Shown here: positions 1-10,220 of the stretch, piece after piece
Layout of the letters: the number at the start of each line of letters is the position of its first letter
Position numbering within the stretch: position 1 is the stretch's first letter
NCBI GenBank assembly: GCA_029850515.1
Contig: JARCRW010000037.1
Location: 1 to 32,375, forward strand
DNA from: Nitrosotalea sp.
GTDB lineage: Archaea > Thermoproteota > Nitrososphaeria > Nitrososphaerales > Nitrosopumilaceae
Length of the DNA stretch: 32,375 nucleotides
Direction of reading: 5' to 3'
Program-made: the position numbers and the translations under genes
Notes under the pieces: generated by a model
The model's input: only the letters and a program-made list of their open reading frames with translations
Told to the model about the DNA's origin: nothing
The model's database searches: none

Positions 1-1
1 T

Positions 2-2821
2 TTCATTGGTATTATAATATCCCCACTTCAAGTGTTTGGGCAGCTTGACTCGATCCTAGATGATACCAATTCCAATTTGTCATCACCGCAAGATATGAGC
101 AGTTTTACGATATGGATTCCAAGCAAAATGATCAGCGGTCATGATTATGAAGGAATGGTACTTTTAGACAAGCCAGCAAACCAGCCAAGTATTTTTTACT
201 TGTCTTCAAATGATAAATCGACATTACAGATACCGCTCTCAATAACGATACCTCCGTCAGAAAATCATGGAATATTTGCAATCAAGACACTCAAAGATGG
301 GAATGCTACGGTATTTGGTGCATTAAACGGGAACTTGGCTCAATGTGCCACCGTGGTTTATACTTCAAATTCACAACCATCCAAATTACAAATGATAGTT
401 CCAACGTCTACAACCAAGGCACAAGATATGCAATCATATGTTTTTTCAGAAGATAAATTTGGATTGCCAGTGCCAGTTGATGCAGATACTGAAATAACTG
501 TAACAACATCATCTATGATAACCGCGCCGCAAACTGTAACCATGCCAAAGGGACAATATTATACCACATTACCATTATTTACAAAAGGCAGTGGTATTGT
601 TTCAGTATCATCAGATAGTTTGGGTGTTGCAACTGCAAATGTTACAAAAATTAGTGACACTGTAACAATCAAGCTAGCTATAGCCCCGGATACAGCATTG
701 CCAAATTCACTTTCATATTATTACATGTGGTTGGAAAAAAATGGATTACCATTCAAGCCCCCCTATACAATTCATGCAACACTTACATCAAGTGATACAA
801 ATGTTGCAAGGTTTGGAAATAATTACGATGTCACACATTTTAACGACATACTTTATTCTACTACAATACGGGATGGAGTTGCAAAAGGTTTTGTGTATAC
901 ACGAAATGTTGGAAGTACAGTAATTTCTGCAAGCGTAGACGGGTTTGGTGCAGCAAGTGCTAACCTCATAGTTGGACCATCAACGAACAATCAGGTAACA
1001 GGACAAAACATCACAAGTTATTGTAGTGTATTTGCACCATGCAAACCAAACATGGTGAAAATTTGGACATATCCAACTACATTTGATGATTCTGGATATG
1101 GCATAGTTGGACTATATCATCAGATAAACCAATCAGGTTCCAGTACAATCATTCCACTCGTTGCAGACAGCAGCACGGTCCAGTTGTCATCAAATGGACC
1201 AGATACAAATTATGACAAACAAATCAACATGATACCCACACGCATACCTGGAAGTAACGAGGAAACAGGGATCGCACAAGCTGTAGAATTTGCCATACAG
1301 GGGGGTGGAACCGGAAACTTTACCATGACTGCATCAGGCCCGGGAGAGATACCAGGCACTGCAAATTTCAGTGTCCTGCCTAGATATGATGACTCGTACA
1401 GCATCAAGATAACTCCGCTTCCAACCAAGGCGGGAATAAATCAAGATCTCGGCATAATGTACATCGCAGACAGTACAGGTGCAATGGTGGAACCGTCAAA
1501 TGTTTTTGCAGAACCACCAAAAGTAGACATCAAAAGTACAGTCCAGAATATGCCAAAGACACTGGATTTTACAACAACTAACATGATACTCAGTGGGACA
1601 ATCACTAAAAAATCAGAACTAGTAGCTTCAATTCAAGGAATTCCATCTTTGGCAATTTCAATTGCTCCTCTGGATGTTGCAACAAACATAGAATTTGAAT
1701 TACCGCCAAAAGTACACGTTGGAGAAAAATTCCCTTATGTTGCATACAAAACAGATGCGTTTGGAATTCCGTTAATGAGAATTATACCAAATGATATATC
1801 TGCAATAACTGGAGTAAGCTTTGATCCTTCTGGCAGATACATGTCGGTAAATACGGAAGGAAGAATAACAATGGTAATAATCTCAGAGGATGGAGCAATC
1901 AAGCAGTCAATCAATTCGTTTTACAATGACATGAATGTAAACACAGATGCAAACTCGACAATCTTCAAAGTAGGGAAGGACAATATTTTCAATATAAAAT
2001 CAGATACTAGTAATGTAATATACGAGGTACAATCCATTTTTCCTGTTATCAAAAAAGGGGATGGCAAATATTCCATTACACCGTCAAGAGAACAGAATTT
2101 TGATGTAACTGTATTTGCACACAAGGATGGATTCAGACCAATATCGGAAACATTACATCTTGTTTCAAAGAAAATAATTGACATAACAATGGTTGCAAAA
2201 GGAAATGATGGAACACAGTTACACATCAGTCCAAAGTTTACTGTTAATAATTATTCCATTGCACAAAACACGCCATTTACTACAACAGTAAATGCTGGCA
2301 ATACCGACATGGAGTTGCCACCAAAAGTTATTTTACAAAACAAAAACTATGTTTTACATGTAATAGATATTGGAGACCAGAGTTATACGGAAAATAAAGT
2401 ACAAACATACCTAGAAGATGACTCGAACATAATTGCAACATATGACTTGGTCCTAAGTGTGAATGCAACAGACGCGATAGGCGGAGGATTTTACTCATAT
2501 GGGAACACTGTCACACTGGATGCCCCAGAGAAATGGCAAGCCTCATTTCTTGTAAGGCAGGTCTTTGATCACTGGGACGGCACCAATCTACCATTTGATT
2601 CCAAGACAAACAATGTCAGTTTTACAGCAAAAGACGATGTATTTGCAACTGCGATCTACAGGCCTGATTATACATATCTGATGCTAGTAATAGCTGGGCC
2701 AATCACAGTAATATTTGCAATGAAAAAATACAGTACCATCTCTTGGTATGCAAGAGAGATAAATGATAAACTGGAAAAATTTATCCCAAAATTACACATA
2801 AAGAAAAACATACGAAGATAA
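2..2821 (+). CDS. Large exported surface protein with Ig-like/BIG2-like domains and C-terminal TM anchor; 5' end truncated by window
   Basis: ORF track starts at GTG 32, but the frame is open to base 2 and encodes FIGIIISPLQVFGQ, which looks like a signal-peptide core. Beta-rich repeats, C-terminal TYLMLVIAGPITVIFAMKK TM segment then basic tail. Confidence 0.75.
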   Translation, partial: FIGIIISPLQVFGQLDSILDDTNSNLSSPQDMSSFTIWIPSKMISGHDYEGMVLLDKPANQPSIFYLSSNDKSTLQIPLSITIPPSENHGIFAIKTLKDGNATVFGALNGNLAQCATVVYTSNSQPSKLQMIVPTSTTKAQDMQSYVFSEDKFGLPVPVDADTEITVTTSSMITAPQTVTMPKGQYYTTLPLFTKGSGIVSVSSDSLGVATANVTKISDTVTIKLAIAPDTALPNSLSYYYMWLEKNGLPFKPPYTIHATLTSSDTNVARFGNNYDVTHFNDILYSTTIRDGVAKGFVYTRNVGSTVISASVDGFGAASANLIVGPSTNNQVTGQNITSYCSVFAPCKPNMVKIWTYPTTFDDSGYGIVGLYHQINQSGSSTIIPLVADSSTVQLSSNGPDTNYDKQINMIPTRIPGSNEETGIAQAVEFAIQGGGTGNFTMTASGPGEIPGTANFSVLPRYDDSYSIKITPLPTKAGINQDLGIMYIADSTGAMVEPSNVFAEPPKVDIKSTVQNMPKTLDFTTTNMILSGTITKKSELVASIQGIPSLAISIAPLDVATNIEFELPPKVHVGEKFPYVAYKTDAFGIPLMRIIPNDISAITGVSFDPSGRYMSVNTEGRITMVIISEDGAIKQSINSFYNDMNVNTDANSTIFKVGKDNIFNIKSDTSNVIYEVQSIFPVIKKGDGKYSITPSREQNFDVTVFAHKDGFRPISETLHLVSKKIIDITMVAKGNDGTQLHISPKFTVNNYSIAQNTPFTTTVNAGNTDMELPPKVILQNKNYVLHVIDIGDQSYTENKVQTYLEDDSNIIATYDLVLSVNATDAIGGGFYSYGNTVTLDAPEKWQASFLVRQVFDHWDGTNLPFDSKTNNVSFTAKDDVFATAIYRPDYTYLMLVIAGPITVIFAMKKYSTISWYAREINDKLEKFIPKLHIKKNIRR

Positions 2822-2902
2822 ATTTCATGCACCATGACAGATGATATCATGTTTGATAACGATAGATTACCTTAAAATCTGATCATATCCCTTCATAAGG
2901 TA

Positions 2903-4306
2903 TTGTCACTTGCAACCCGGATGAGTACATCAAATGATACAACAAAACAAGCCTCTGATTATTACTATGACTATGTCTTCAACTGGTTTGATTTTGCATT
3001 GAAATACAACTCGGCACTCTTTGATGCAGGCTCAAAGGCACTAGATACTTTTTTTAGTTCAAGGGAAGGAACTGCACAGAACATTGAAAAAAACATCAGA
3101 TCTTCTTTTGATTTTACGCTTCGAGATGATCTAAATGATGATGCTTTGGCATCAAGCATGTCCGACTATGTTAATTCTTGGATGCAATTGTGTGGTCTTT
3201 TTGGATATGGCCAACTCACTTCCAATTTTTACGATTTTATATCATATGCAAACAGAATGCTAGAACCACTGAGGGACAATATCAGCAGAACGCCATCTGA
3301 TATTATCAATTGCTCCGAGACTTCTTGTGAAACACCAATCTTGAGAGACAACACCAACAGGACACCATCTGATATTGTAGAGATGAAGGGAGGCTTCAAG
3401 ATACGTCACTATAAATCCGACTTGGCACCAAAACACAAGACGCCTCTGCTAGTGATATATTCGCTTATCAACAGACACTACATTTTGGATCTTCTACCCC
3501 AAGTCAGTGTCATAAGAAATCTCCAAAAGCAAGGCTTTGATGTTTACACGACGGATTGGGGAACTCCAAACTCATTTGACAAGGATCTATCCCTTGAGAC
3601 ATATGCCGAAAAATACATAGGAAGCACGGTGGAAAAAATCAAGGAAATAAGCGGATCCGAAAAAGTATCATTGTTTGGTTACTGCTGGGGGGGACTATTC
3701 GCTCTTATCTATTCAGCTACACATCAAGAAAATGTCAAGAATCTGATTTTGCATGCTACTCCGGTCGATATAGAAAAGGAAAAGACAATAATAGAAAACT
3801 GGACTGCTCATCTCAATGCCGATAACCTGGTAGATGTATGTGGAAACATTCCTGGCTGGCTCCTCAATTTGGCATTCGTTCTACGCAATCCCGTGGAGAC
3901 AATGCTAAAGTATCCCAGATATTTTAGCGAACCACGAAGCCTCGATGAAATAACCCAGTTTTTTGCAATTGAGACATGGCTATACGACAGCAGGCCGATA
4001 ATAGGAGAAGTTTATCGTGAGATAGTGGACCAGGTATACAAGAAGAATCTGATGATACAAAATAAGATGAAGGTGGGTTCTAAAATAATCAATCTCAAAG
4101 ACATATCAATACCAGTCCTTGACATAGTTGGTACCAAGGATGATCTGGTACCCCCATCATCAAGCAAATCTGTACTTGATGCAATAGGTAGTACAGACAA
4201 GAGACTCGTTGAATTTCCAACAGGCCATGTTGGTTTGTGTATAAGTACAGCAGCACATGAAAAATTATGGCCAGAAGTTGGAAAGTGGCTTGCACAAAGA
4301 TCTTGA
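2903..4306 (+). CDS. phaC: Class III-type poly(3-hydroxyalkanoate) synthase PhaC (alternative ATG at 2921)
   Basis: PhaC lipase-like box GYCWGG with catalytic Cys; GTKDDLVPP (Asp) and PTGHVGLC (His) complete the triad; VYTTDWGTP motif. Confidence 0.93.
   Translation: MSLATRMSTSNDTTKQASDYYYDYVFNWFDFALKYNSALFDAGSKALDTFFSSREGTAQNIEKNIRSSFDFTLRDDLNDDALASSMSDYVNSWMQLCGLFGYGQLTSNFYDFISYANRMLEPLRDNISRTPSDIINCSETSCETPILRDNTNRTPSDIVEMKGGFKIRHYKSDLAPKHKTPLLVIYSLINRHYILDLLPQVSVIRNLQKQGFDVYTTDWGTPNSFDKDLSLETYAEKYIGSTVEKIKEISGSEKVSLFGYCWGGLFALIYSATHQENVKNLILHATPVDIEKEKTIIENWTAHLNADNLVDVCGNIPGWLLNLAFVLRNPVETMLKYPRYFSEPRSLDEITQFFAIETWLYDSRPIIGEVYREIVDQVYKKNLMIQNKMKVGSKIINLKDISIPVLDIVGTKDDLVPPSSSKSVLDAIGSTDKRLVEFPTGHVGLCISTAAHEKLWPEVGKWLAQRS
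3272..3379 (+). repeat. In-frame 72-nt-period duplication inside phaC (RDNISRTPSDII / RDNTNRTPSDIV)
   Basis: 3272-3307 and 3344-3379 encode near-identical 12-mers exactly 24 codons apart. Confidence 0.7.
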
Positions 4307-4600
4307 GTAACATGTAATACGTTTTCACTTGGAATTAACTCAATCATAGTTCCCAAAAAATTCATCAATATTTCAAAAGGCATTATACTCGGATCTTGAC
4401 TGGATATGCATTATGGTATTTTTATTATCTTGCAATCCGTATACGATGATGAGAAATTCCATGTGTTCAATCAGGTGATGGGGAAAAATTATTGATTAAA
4501 AAATAATAAAACTTTGAATGCCCAAAGTGTGCTCAAGATTAGATATTTCAATGAATCCGCTCTAATCATTAATCGATACCACTAGATTCAAACTAGTTCA

Positions 4601-5050
4601 TTAATTAATCCAATCTTCGTAATCTTCAAACAAGTTTTTATAAAATTCTATTTTAGAGTCTTCAGAATCTGACAATATTGTATGGATGTGTTTCACAAAA
4701 TCTGTAACTGTGATTATTCCAAGCGGTAGTTCACCATCTACAACAATCACTCTTCTGATTTTTTTATCAAGCATTTTTTGTACTATGTCATTTACTGGAG
4801 TAAGGGGAGATACGACTGTAATGGGGGAAGTCATGATTTTGCTTGCTACAAGTTCGTGAGGTCTTTTGTCTGGTACAATAACTTTGGATAACAGATCTCT
4901 TTCTGTTATCATGCCTTGAAGTTTTTCATTTTTTGTAAGCACTATGCAACTGACATTGTTTTTGTCCATTATTTTTGCAACCTCCGAGACAGAAACAGTT
5001 GCATCAAGAGTAACAAGTTTCTTACTCATTATGTCAAGTGCAGTACTCAT
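4601..5050 (-). CDS. Two-CBS-domain protein
   Basis: MSTALDIMSKKLVTLDATVSVSEVAKIM...ITERDLLSKV...GIITVTDFVKHI, paired CBS pattern. Confidence 0.9.
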   Translation of the reverse strand: MSTALDIMSKKLVTLDATVSVSEVAKIMDKNNVSCIVLTKNEKLQGMITERDLLSKVIVPDKRPHELVASKIMTSPITVVSPLTPVNDIVQKMLDKKIRRVIVVDGELPLGIITVTDFVKHIHTILSDSEDSKIEFYKNLFEDYEDWIN

Positions 5051-5282
5051 GAATGATCATTCCAATGTTTGATATAAAATCAACCCGTAAAATTATCATG
5101 GTTGATAATAAGAAAACCAAAGGAACAAACAACAAGAGGATCTAAGGATTACCTCATTGGACTTATCGAGTACTCAAAACTAGAAAATGTTTTATGTACC
5201 AATGCATTCAATGACGTTTTTTACTAATTTGATGTGATAATCATGATCATCTTTAATGGCTATGACATCTGTAATAGAATAG

Positions 5283-5783
5283 ATGTCAGAAAAAACCGTG
5301 GAAACAATGGCAACAATAGAAAATGTAACAAAAAAGCAACTAATCGAGGCAATCAAGACAAGCAAAAATGAACATGATTTATCTGGACAAAAAACCTCTA
5401 CTTCTATGCCTAATGTAGTGAAAAACAACACTTCGGAGATAATTGAAAAGATTGATTCTAAAATTCCGACATATGTTCAACTTTATTCTGACCTATACAA
5501 AAAATATCTGCACATGGCAAACAATTTCTGCACCACCTCTTGCTTGGCTCAAAAAGAATTCTTTGATAAGATGGGAGTAAATAATGCAATGCCTACTATG
5601 TTTGACGCCTATTTGGGATCTGTCAAACAAATGGTTCTACTTCAAATAGACATGAACGAAAACATGATCCAGTCTTACGTATCTCATAGGCTTACAGTAT
5701 TGGACTTTTATGATCAGATGATGAATAGGAACATTACCAATTTTGCAAAGATGTTTTCTTTGTTTAATGACCACACAAAATAG
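5283..5783 (+). CDS. PhaE-like subunit of PHA synthase / PHA-associated protein
   Basis: 166 aa helical protein next to phaC; YSDLYKKYLHMANNF...MFDAYLGSVKQM...LDFYDQMMNRNITNFAKMF resembles PhaE/phasin-like proteins; mostly contextual. Confidence 0.55.
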   Translation: MSEKTVETMATIENVTKKQLIEAIKTSKNEHDLSGQKTSTSMPNVVKNNTSEIIEKIDSKIPTYVQLYSDLYKKYLHMANNFCTTSCLAQKEFFDKMGVNNAMPTMFDAYLGSVKQMVLLQIDMNENMIQSYVSHRLTVLDFYDQMMNRNITNFAKMFSLFNDHTK

Positions 5784-5892
5784 TGTACAAAAATCACAAA
5801 AGATATGTAAAAGATGTAAAACAGAATATGATGAAGACACAGGTTACCCCATCTGTAATTATTGCCTGAAATATTTGGATAATTGGGAATAA
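5767..5892 (+). CDS. 41-aa CxxC...CxxC zinc-binding mini-protein overlapping the phaE-like stop
   Basis: ATG 5767 to TAA 5890: MTTQNSVQKSQKICKRCKTEYDEDTGYPICNYCLKYLDNWE; two CxxC knuckles; absent from the >=60 aa track. Confidence 0.65.
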   Translation: MTTQNSVQKSQKICKRCKTEYDEDTGYPICNYCLKYLDNWE

Positions 5893-6017
5893 AATTAAGG
5901 ATGAAATTGTTTAGGGCAAGTCTTGTACGTCTAGGGTATGAAATCCGGCGGTTCGTGATATTGAACTAATTTTAGTAAATCCATACCAGTTTTTAAAATA
6001 GAATATTTCTGTAAATT

Positions 6018-8465
6018 GTGAGTTCTGGCAAGTCTGACATAACAGTTCTAGGTTTTAACGACAATGGCCTGACGGCAGGAATACCGCGAAATGAACAGAT
6101 ACACACGGGAATCTTTGGCGAGGTGGGCTCAGGCAAAAGTATTGTGGATACTATAATGATAAACCAAAACATAAACAGAGATGAGGGATTTATGCTTGTT
6201 GACCCGCATGGAACATTGGCACAAGATGTTCTAAGAATGATTCCGGAATCAAAAAAGGACCGTGTGATCTATATCAGTTTAGATACGGTGCGCTTGTGGG
6301 GGAAAATTGTAAAAATAAACCCACTTGAGGTAAAGAGTGGAGGAGACAGGTATGTTGTTGCCATGAATCTTGTAAATGCATTGCGAAACATATATCATGA
6401 TTCATGGGGTCCGCAGCTTGAGGCCTTGCTAAGAAATGGCACAAATGCTCTAGTAGAGATAGAAGATTCAACACTTAGAGATCTAGTTAAAATAATTACA
6501 GATGAAAGAATGCGTTCTATTTTTATAAATAAAGTCACAAACAGAGATGTCAGACATTTTTGGAATGTCTTGTTTCCCCAACAGTATCAAAAAGATGCAG
6601 GTCGTTCAGCATACAACAAACTTGACAAGATCTTGTCAACTCCACAGGTTGCGGCAATACTTGATACTGCAAAATCAACGATTGACTTTGGAGATATAAT
6701 GGAATCCGACAAGTGGGTGATAGTAGATTTGTCCAGTGGAGGCTCTGATGACGTGATATCGTTTCTTGGGACGATTTTAATCAACATGGTCTATGTAGAA
6801 GCAAGAAAGAGATTTGGAAGGCCTGTTGGTATGACAAAACCATTTTTCATGTATATTGATGAGGCACATCTTTTTGCACCATTTGCGCTCAGGGAATTGC
6901 TAAACACCATGAGAAAGGCAAACATGAAGGTAACAATTGCGACACAAACCATCAATACATTTCCAAGGGAATTTGCAAAGGAGATATCTGCCCTAGTTCG
7001 TACGCTAGTTTGCTTCAAAGTGGATTTGGAGACTGCAAATATGTTCAAGACGGTAATGCCTGTATCAGTAGAGCAACTCACATCCATGACTCAGGGAAGA
7101 TTTGCCTTTTATTCACAGGGGAATCCACCTCATACTGGATTACTAATAGCAGTTCCAATAGTTGATAGAAAAAAAGATTGGAAAGAACTGGCAAGATATA
7201 GTGTGGAAAAGTATGGCGAATCAACATCTCTTGAAAGATATGTCATGCCAACAAAGTCACAACACCCCTCGCCACAAGTGACACCACTTGAGGCAACAAT
7301 CTTGCTCTTGCTGTATAATGAAAATAGGGACATGACAAAAGATGAGATCTACGAATTTATTTACAAAATGTTTCCAGTAGATAAACGAGATGTTTTTTCA
7401 AAACTCGATGATATACTAGTTAATCAATTACGTCTGGTAGAGCGTAAAAATATGATATTTTACGATGGCGCTGACAAACTTGCTATTAGTTATGTGCTGT
7501 CAGGCCTTGCGTACAATAGTTTTTTCTCACAAACTGCAATAGGAAGACGTGCAGGATCTCCATTACACCAGACTACCATATTTCTGATAATGAATATGCA
7601 GCAAAAGACATTCAAATTTTGTATTCCCGATCTTGGTGACAAGGGAGAACAACGACCAGATCTTTTAATATTTGAGCCACAAAGACGCAAGGCTTCAAAA
7701 GGGATAACTTGTGATCCTCTGCATTGGTCTGAAAAAATAATTGCAGTAGAAGTAGAGATAGATCCAACAAAACATGAATCCCAAGTTGTTGAGAATTTCA
7801 GGAAAAACTTTGAACTTGGGTACGATGTATGGTTCATAGTTTTCTCAGACAAGTACAAACAATATGTTGTGGATACAATGAACAAGAATAACATTGCCAA
7901 GCAGTTTTATAATATTGCAATCATCTCACCTGATGCAGTAGGGCGACTTGGTAACATACAGAACAATTCTATATCTTGCCTAACTGGGGAGGAACTTGAG
8001 GTATATAATGTGCTAAAAAGTAATGGTACGGCGCAATCTGTTGACTACAAAACGGGACTTTCTGCATGTGATGTAATGAAAATTTTATGGAAACTTGAAC
8101 AAAAAGGTGTGACAGAACGCGGCTATGTTGAGACTGGGAATATTGAATTTGACTTGGAAAGAAAAGACATCGCCCAGGTCAAAAGACCGGAATATCTCGT
8201 ACCAGTAGAGGAGGGCAAAAAACTTGGTGAAAATTCGGATTCTCATAATTTAGAAACAGAGAAGAAAAATGATACGGCTGCATCATCCGATGCGAATGTC
8301 CAGCAACTGGCAGGATTTGATTTTTCAAAACTCAGCAATCAAGGGTTGAAGGACTTGGTATTGGATCCAGAATGTGGAACCTTTGCAAAGACGCTTCTTG
8401 AAAATAGGGGAAACTATGTGTATGTGAAAAATGGCAAGGTAAAGACAAGAAAAAAATCACGGTGA
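6018..8465 (+). CDS. HerA/VirB4/TraG-like DNA-pump ATPase with C-terminal wHTH and PD-(D/E)xK-like region
   Basis: Walker A GEVGSGKS, Walker B FFMYIDEAH, ATQT sensor; C-terminal RPDLLIF...IIAVEVEID...GYDVWFIVFSD. Confidence 0.85.
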   Translation: MSSGKSDITVLGFNDNGLTAGIPRNEQIHTGIFGEVGSGKSIVDTIMINQNINRDEGFMLVDPHGTLAQDVLRMIPESKKDRVIYISLDTVRLWGKIVKINPLEVKSGGDRYVVAMNLVNALRNIYHDSWGPQLEALLRNGTNALVEIEDSTLRDLVKIITDERMRSIFINKVTNRDVRHFWNVLFPQQYQKDAGRSAYNKLDKILSTPQVAAILDTAKSTIDFGDIMESDKWVIVDLSSGGSDDVISFLGTILINMVYVEARKRFGRPVGMTKPFFMYIDEAHLFAPFALRELLNTMRKANMKVTIATQTINTFPREFAKEISALVRTLVCFKVDLETANMFKTVMPVSVEQLTSMTQGRFAFYSQGNPPHTGLLIAVPIVDRKKDWKELARYSVEKYGESTSLERYVMPTKSQHPSPQVTPLEATILLLLYNENRDMTKDEIYEFIYKMFPVDKRDVFSKLDDILVNQLRLVERKNMIFYDGADKLAISYVLSGLAYNSFFSQTAIGRRAGSPLHQTTIFLIMNMQQKTFKFCIPDLGDKGEQRPDLLIFEPQRRKASKGITCDPLHWSEKIIAVEVEIDPTKHESQVVENFRKNFELGYDVWFIVFSDKYKQYVVDTMNKNNIAKQFYNIAIISPDAVGRLGNIQNNSISCLTGEELEVYNVLKSNGTAQSVDYKTGLSACDVMKILWKLEQKGVTERGYVETGNIEFDLERKDIAQVKRPEYLVPVEEGKKLGENSDSHNLETEKKNDTAASSDANVQQLAGFDFSKLSNQGLKDLVLDPECGTFAKTLLENRGNYVYVKNGKVKTRKKSR

Positions 8466-8479
8466 CACTGTATGGGCAA

Positions 8480-8620
8480 CTAAAGTACAACTTTGTCTTT
8501 CTGTTGTTGAGCAAATGCATCCAATGAATTGGAATTGGGCTTGTTGTGGACTTTCTCAACATGCACTTGGAATCCTTCTTGTGAGTAAAAAACAATATTG
8601 CATTCTTTACATGTGGGCAT
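8480..8620 (-). CDS. 46-aa C2H2 zinc-finger mini-protein
   Basis: MPTCKECNIVFYSQEGFQVHVEKVHNKPNSNSLDAFAQQQKDKVVL; Cx2C-x12-Hx4H; absent from ORF track. Confidence 0.75.
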   Translation of the reverse strand: MPTCKECNIVFYSQEGFQVHVEKVHNKPNSNSLDAFAQQQKDKVVL

Positions 8621-8687
8621 GCAATAACTAGGAATGATTTTCGATTTAATGGGTGTGATTGAAATTCAGCTATGTTGTAATCAATAA

Positions 8688-10043
8688 TTATTTGTTATAA
8701 CTCTTGGTCTGATCCTGTCTTTTTGGAATCTTTCCAATGTCAATCGTAGTGATTATCACAGTGGATATGATTATGATAAAAGTAATCTCGGTATAGACCT
8801 TGGCATGTGGAACTCCAAACGTGAGGGCAAATGTGGAAAGTACTGCAGCTGCCAATCCTCTTGGTATCATAGACCTTATCACTTTTTTATCAAATTCGGG
8901 AAACCTTGAAGTAAACAAGGCTTTGGTAATTATTCTCCTAGATAGATAAAGTGCAATTGCAATTATTATCCCGACTATCACATATCTTAGCTGACCGAAT
9001 TCTGCAATCAATCCAACAAACACAAAGAAAAATGACCTTACCAGAAATGTCACCTCGTCATGAAATGTATCTTCCATGGAGATCTCTGGCATGCTAAACT
9101 TGAGATATCTTGAAAGCGTTTTTCTGTTACCTAATACCAGTCCAAAAATTAGAGCTGTTAATGCTCCTGATTCGCCAAGTGACTTGGCAGCGAAAAAAAG
9201 TACAAACAGTATGGCAAGTGTGAGCATGTATGCGTGCTTGATATTTGAAATCTTGGAGAAACCATAAAGCCAAGGTATGCCAATTCCAAATCCAAGTCCA
9301 ACGCCAACTATGATCTCTCTTCCAAAATCCAATCCCAGTAAACTAAGGCTGAAATGCCCTGATGAAATAATGTCAAAAAGCAAAAAGGCTCCTATGGTAG
9401 CCATGATATCGGTCATGGCAGATTCTAAAATCAAAATTGATTTGGTGTCTTCAGTAATTTGCAGTCTCTTTACTATGGCAAATACTACTATTGGACTAAT
9501 TCCACCTAAAATGGAACCGAGAAGTATTGCGCTTATCCACTGCCAGCCAAAAATATAGACTGCAAGAGATGAAACAATGGCCAACGTCGCTAAAAAGCTT
9601 AGTATTGCAACAAGCAGAGAATAATGTGCAGTTCTGATTACTGTCTTTATGTCAAGATTGAGGCCTCCGTCAAACATTATGATGATGAGTGCAAGAGATG
9701 AAAAATATGGAATAATTCTAATGATGGTGGAAGAATCCACTATGCTAAAGATTGGACCTAGGACAAATCCCACAACTGTAAGAAAAAGAACTTCTGGAAT
9801 TCCTGTCTTTCTGAAGAAGGCTTCTCCTGCCACACCGACAAAAATTATGACTCCTACAGCAAGAAGAATGACTTGAGCTGATGCAAGGTTAGTACCATGA
9901 AACACTGTCTGCGCAAGACTATGATTTATTCTAGTTATCTCTGTTGTAATAATGTTAGAATGTAAAGCCTGGTTTATCGATTCTGAGAAATTGGTTGTTC
10001 CAGTTACTGACGTTGCATATCTGATCAAATCTTGGAGGGTCAT
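8688..10043 (-). CDS. Monovalent cation:proton antiporter (CPA family, NhaP/KefB-like)
   Basis: 451 aa, about 12 TM; GIPEVLFLTVVGFVLGP, MFDGGLNLD, LGGISPIVVFAIVKRL, GALTALIFGLVLGN. Confidence 0.9.
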   Translation of the reverse strand: MTLQDLIRYATSVTGTTNFSESINQALHSNIITTEITRINHSLAQTVFHGTNLASAQVILLAVGVIIFVGVAGEAFFRKTGIPEVLFLTVVGFVLGPIFSIVDSSTIIRIIPYFSSLALIIIMFDGGLNLDIKTVIRTAHYSLLVAILSFLATLAIVSSLAVYIFGWQWISAILLGSILGGISPIVVFAIVKRLQITEDTKSILILESAMTDIMATIGAFLLFDIISSGHFSLSLLGLDFGREIIVGVGLGFGIGIPWLYGFSKISNIKHAYMLTLAILFVLFFAAKSLGESGALTALIFGLVLGNRKTLSRYLKFSMPEISMEDTFHDEVTFLVRSFFFVFVGLIAEFGQLRYVIVGIIIAIALYLSRRIITKALFTSRFPEFDKKVIRSMIPRGLAAAVLSTFALTFGVPHAKVYTEITFIIIISTVIITTIDIGKIPKRQDQTKSYNK

Positions 10044-10220
10044 TTCATTTGCATTAAAACTTTTTAATATGCGATAAAATTACTTGAGAAATCCATTATG
10101 ACGACATTTTTTCTTACACGAAATAAAGAGTTATTTTTGTAATTTTCATTTACTTTTGTTTTCATCATGTATACTTCATACAAATCAACTTTTTTCATAC
10201 ATATTCATTATTGATCTAAT

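Noticed and set aside
4012-4383. 123-aa minus ORF overlapping the phaC 3' end
   Set aside because: Antisense to a confident phaC; Leu/Ser/Thr-rich shadow ORF. Its first ~28 aa look protein-like but there is no independent support.
5102-5227. 41-aa TTG ORF LIIRKPKEQTTRGSKDYLIGLIEYSKLENVLCTNAFNDVFY, with weak similarity to 11281-11380
   Set aside because: Alignment by eye is weak and gapped; not enough for a repeat or gene call.
5901-5969. 22-aa ORF MKLFRASLVRLGYEIRRFVILN
   Set aside because: Looks like a gene start but too short to support.
8332-8595. 87-aa minus ORF
   Set aside because: Overlaps the ATPase 3' end and lies in a different frame from the convincing C2H2 ORF at 8480-8620.
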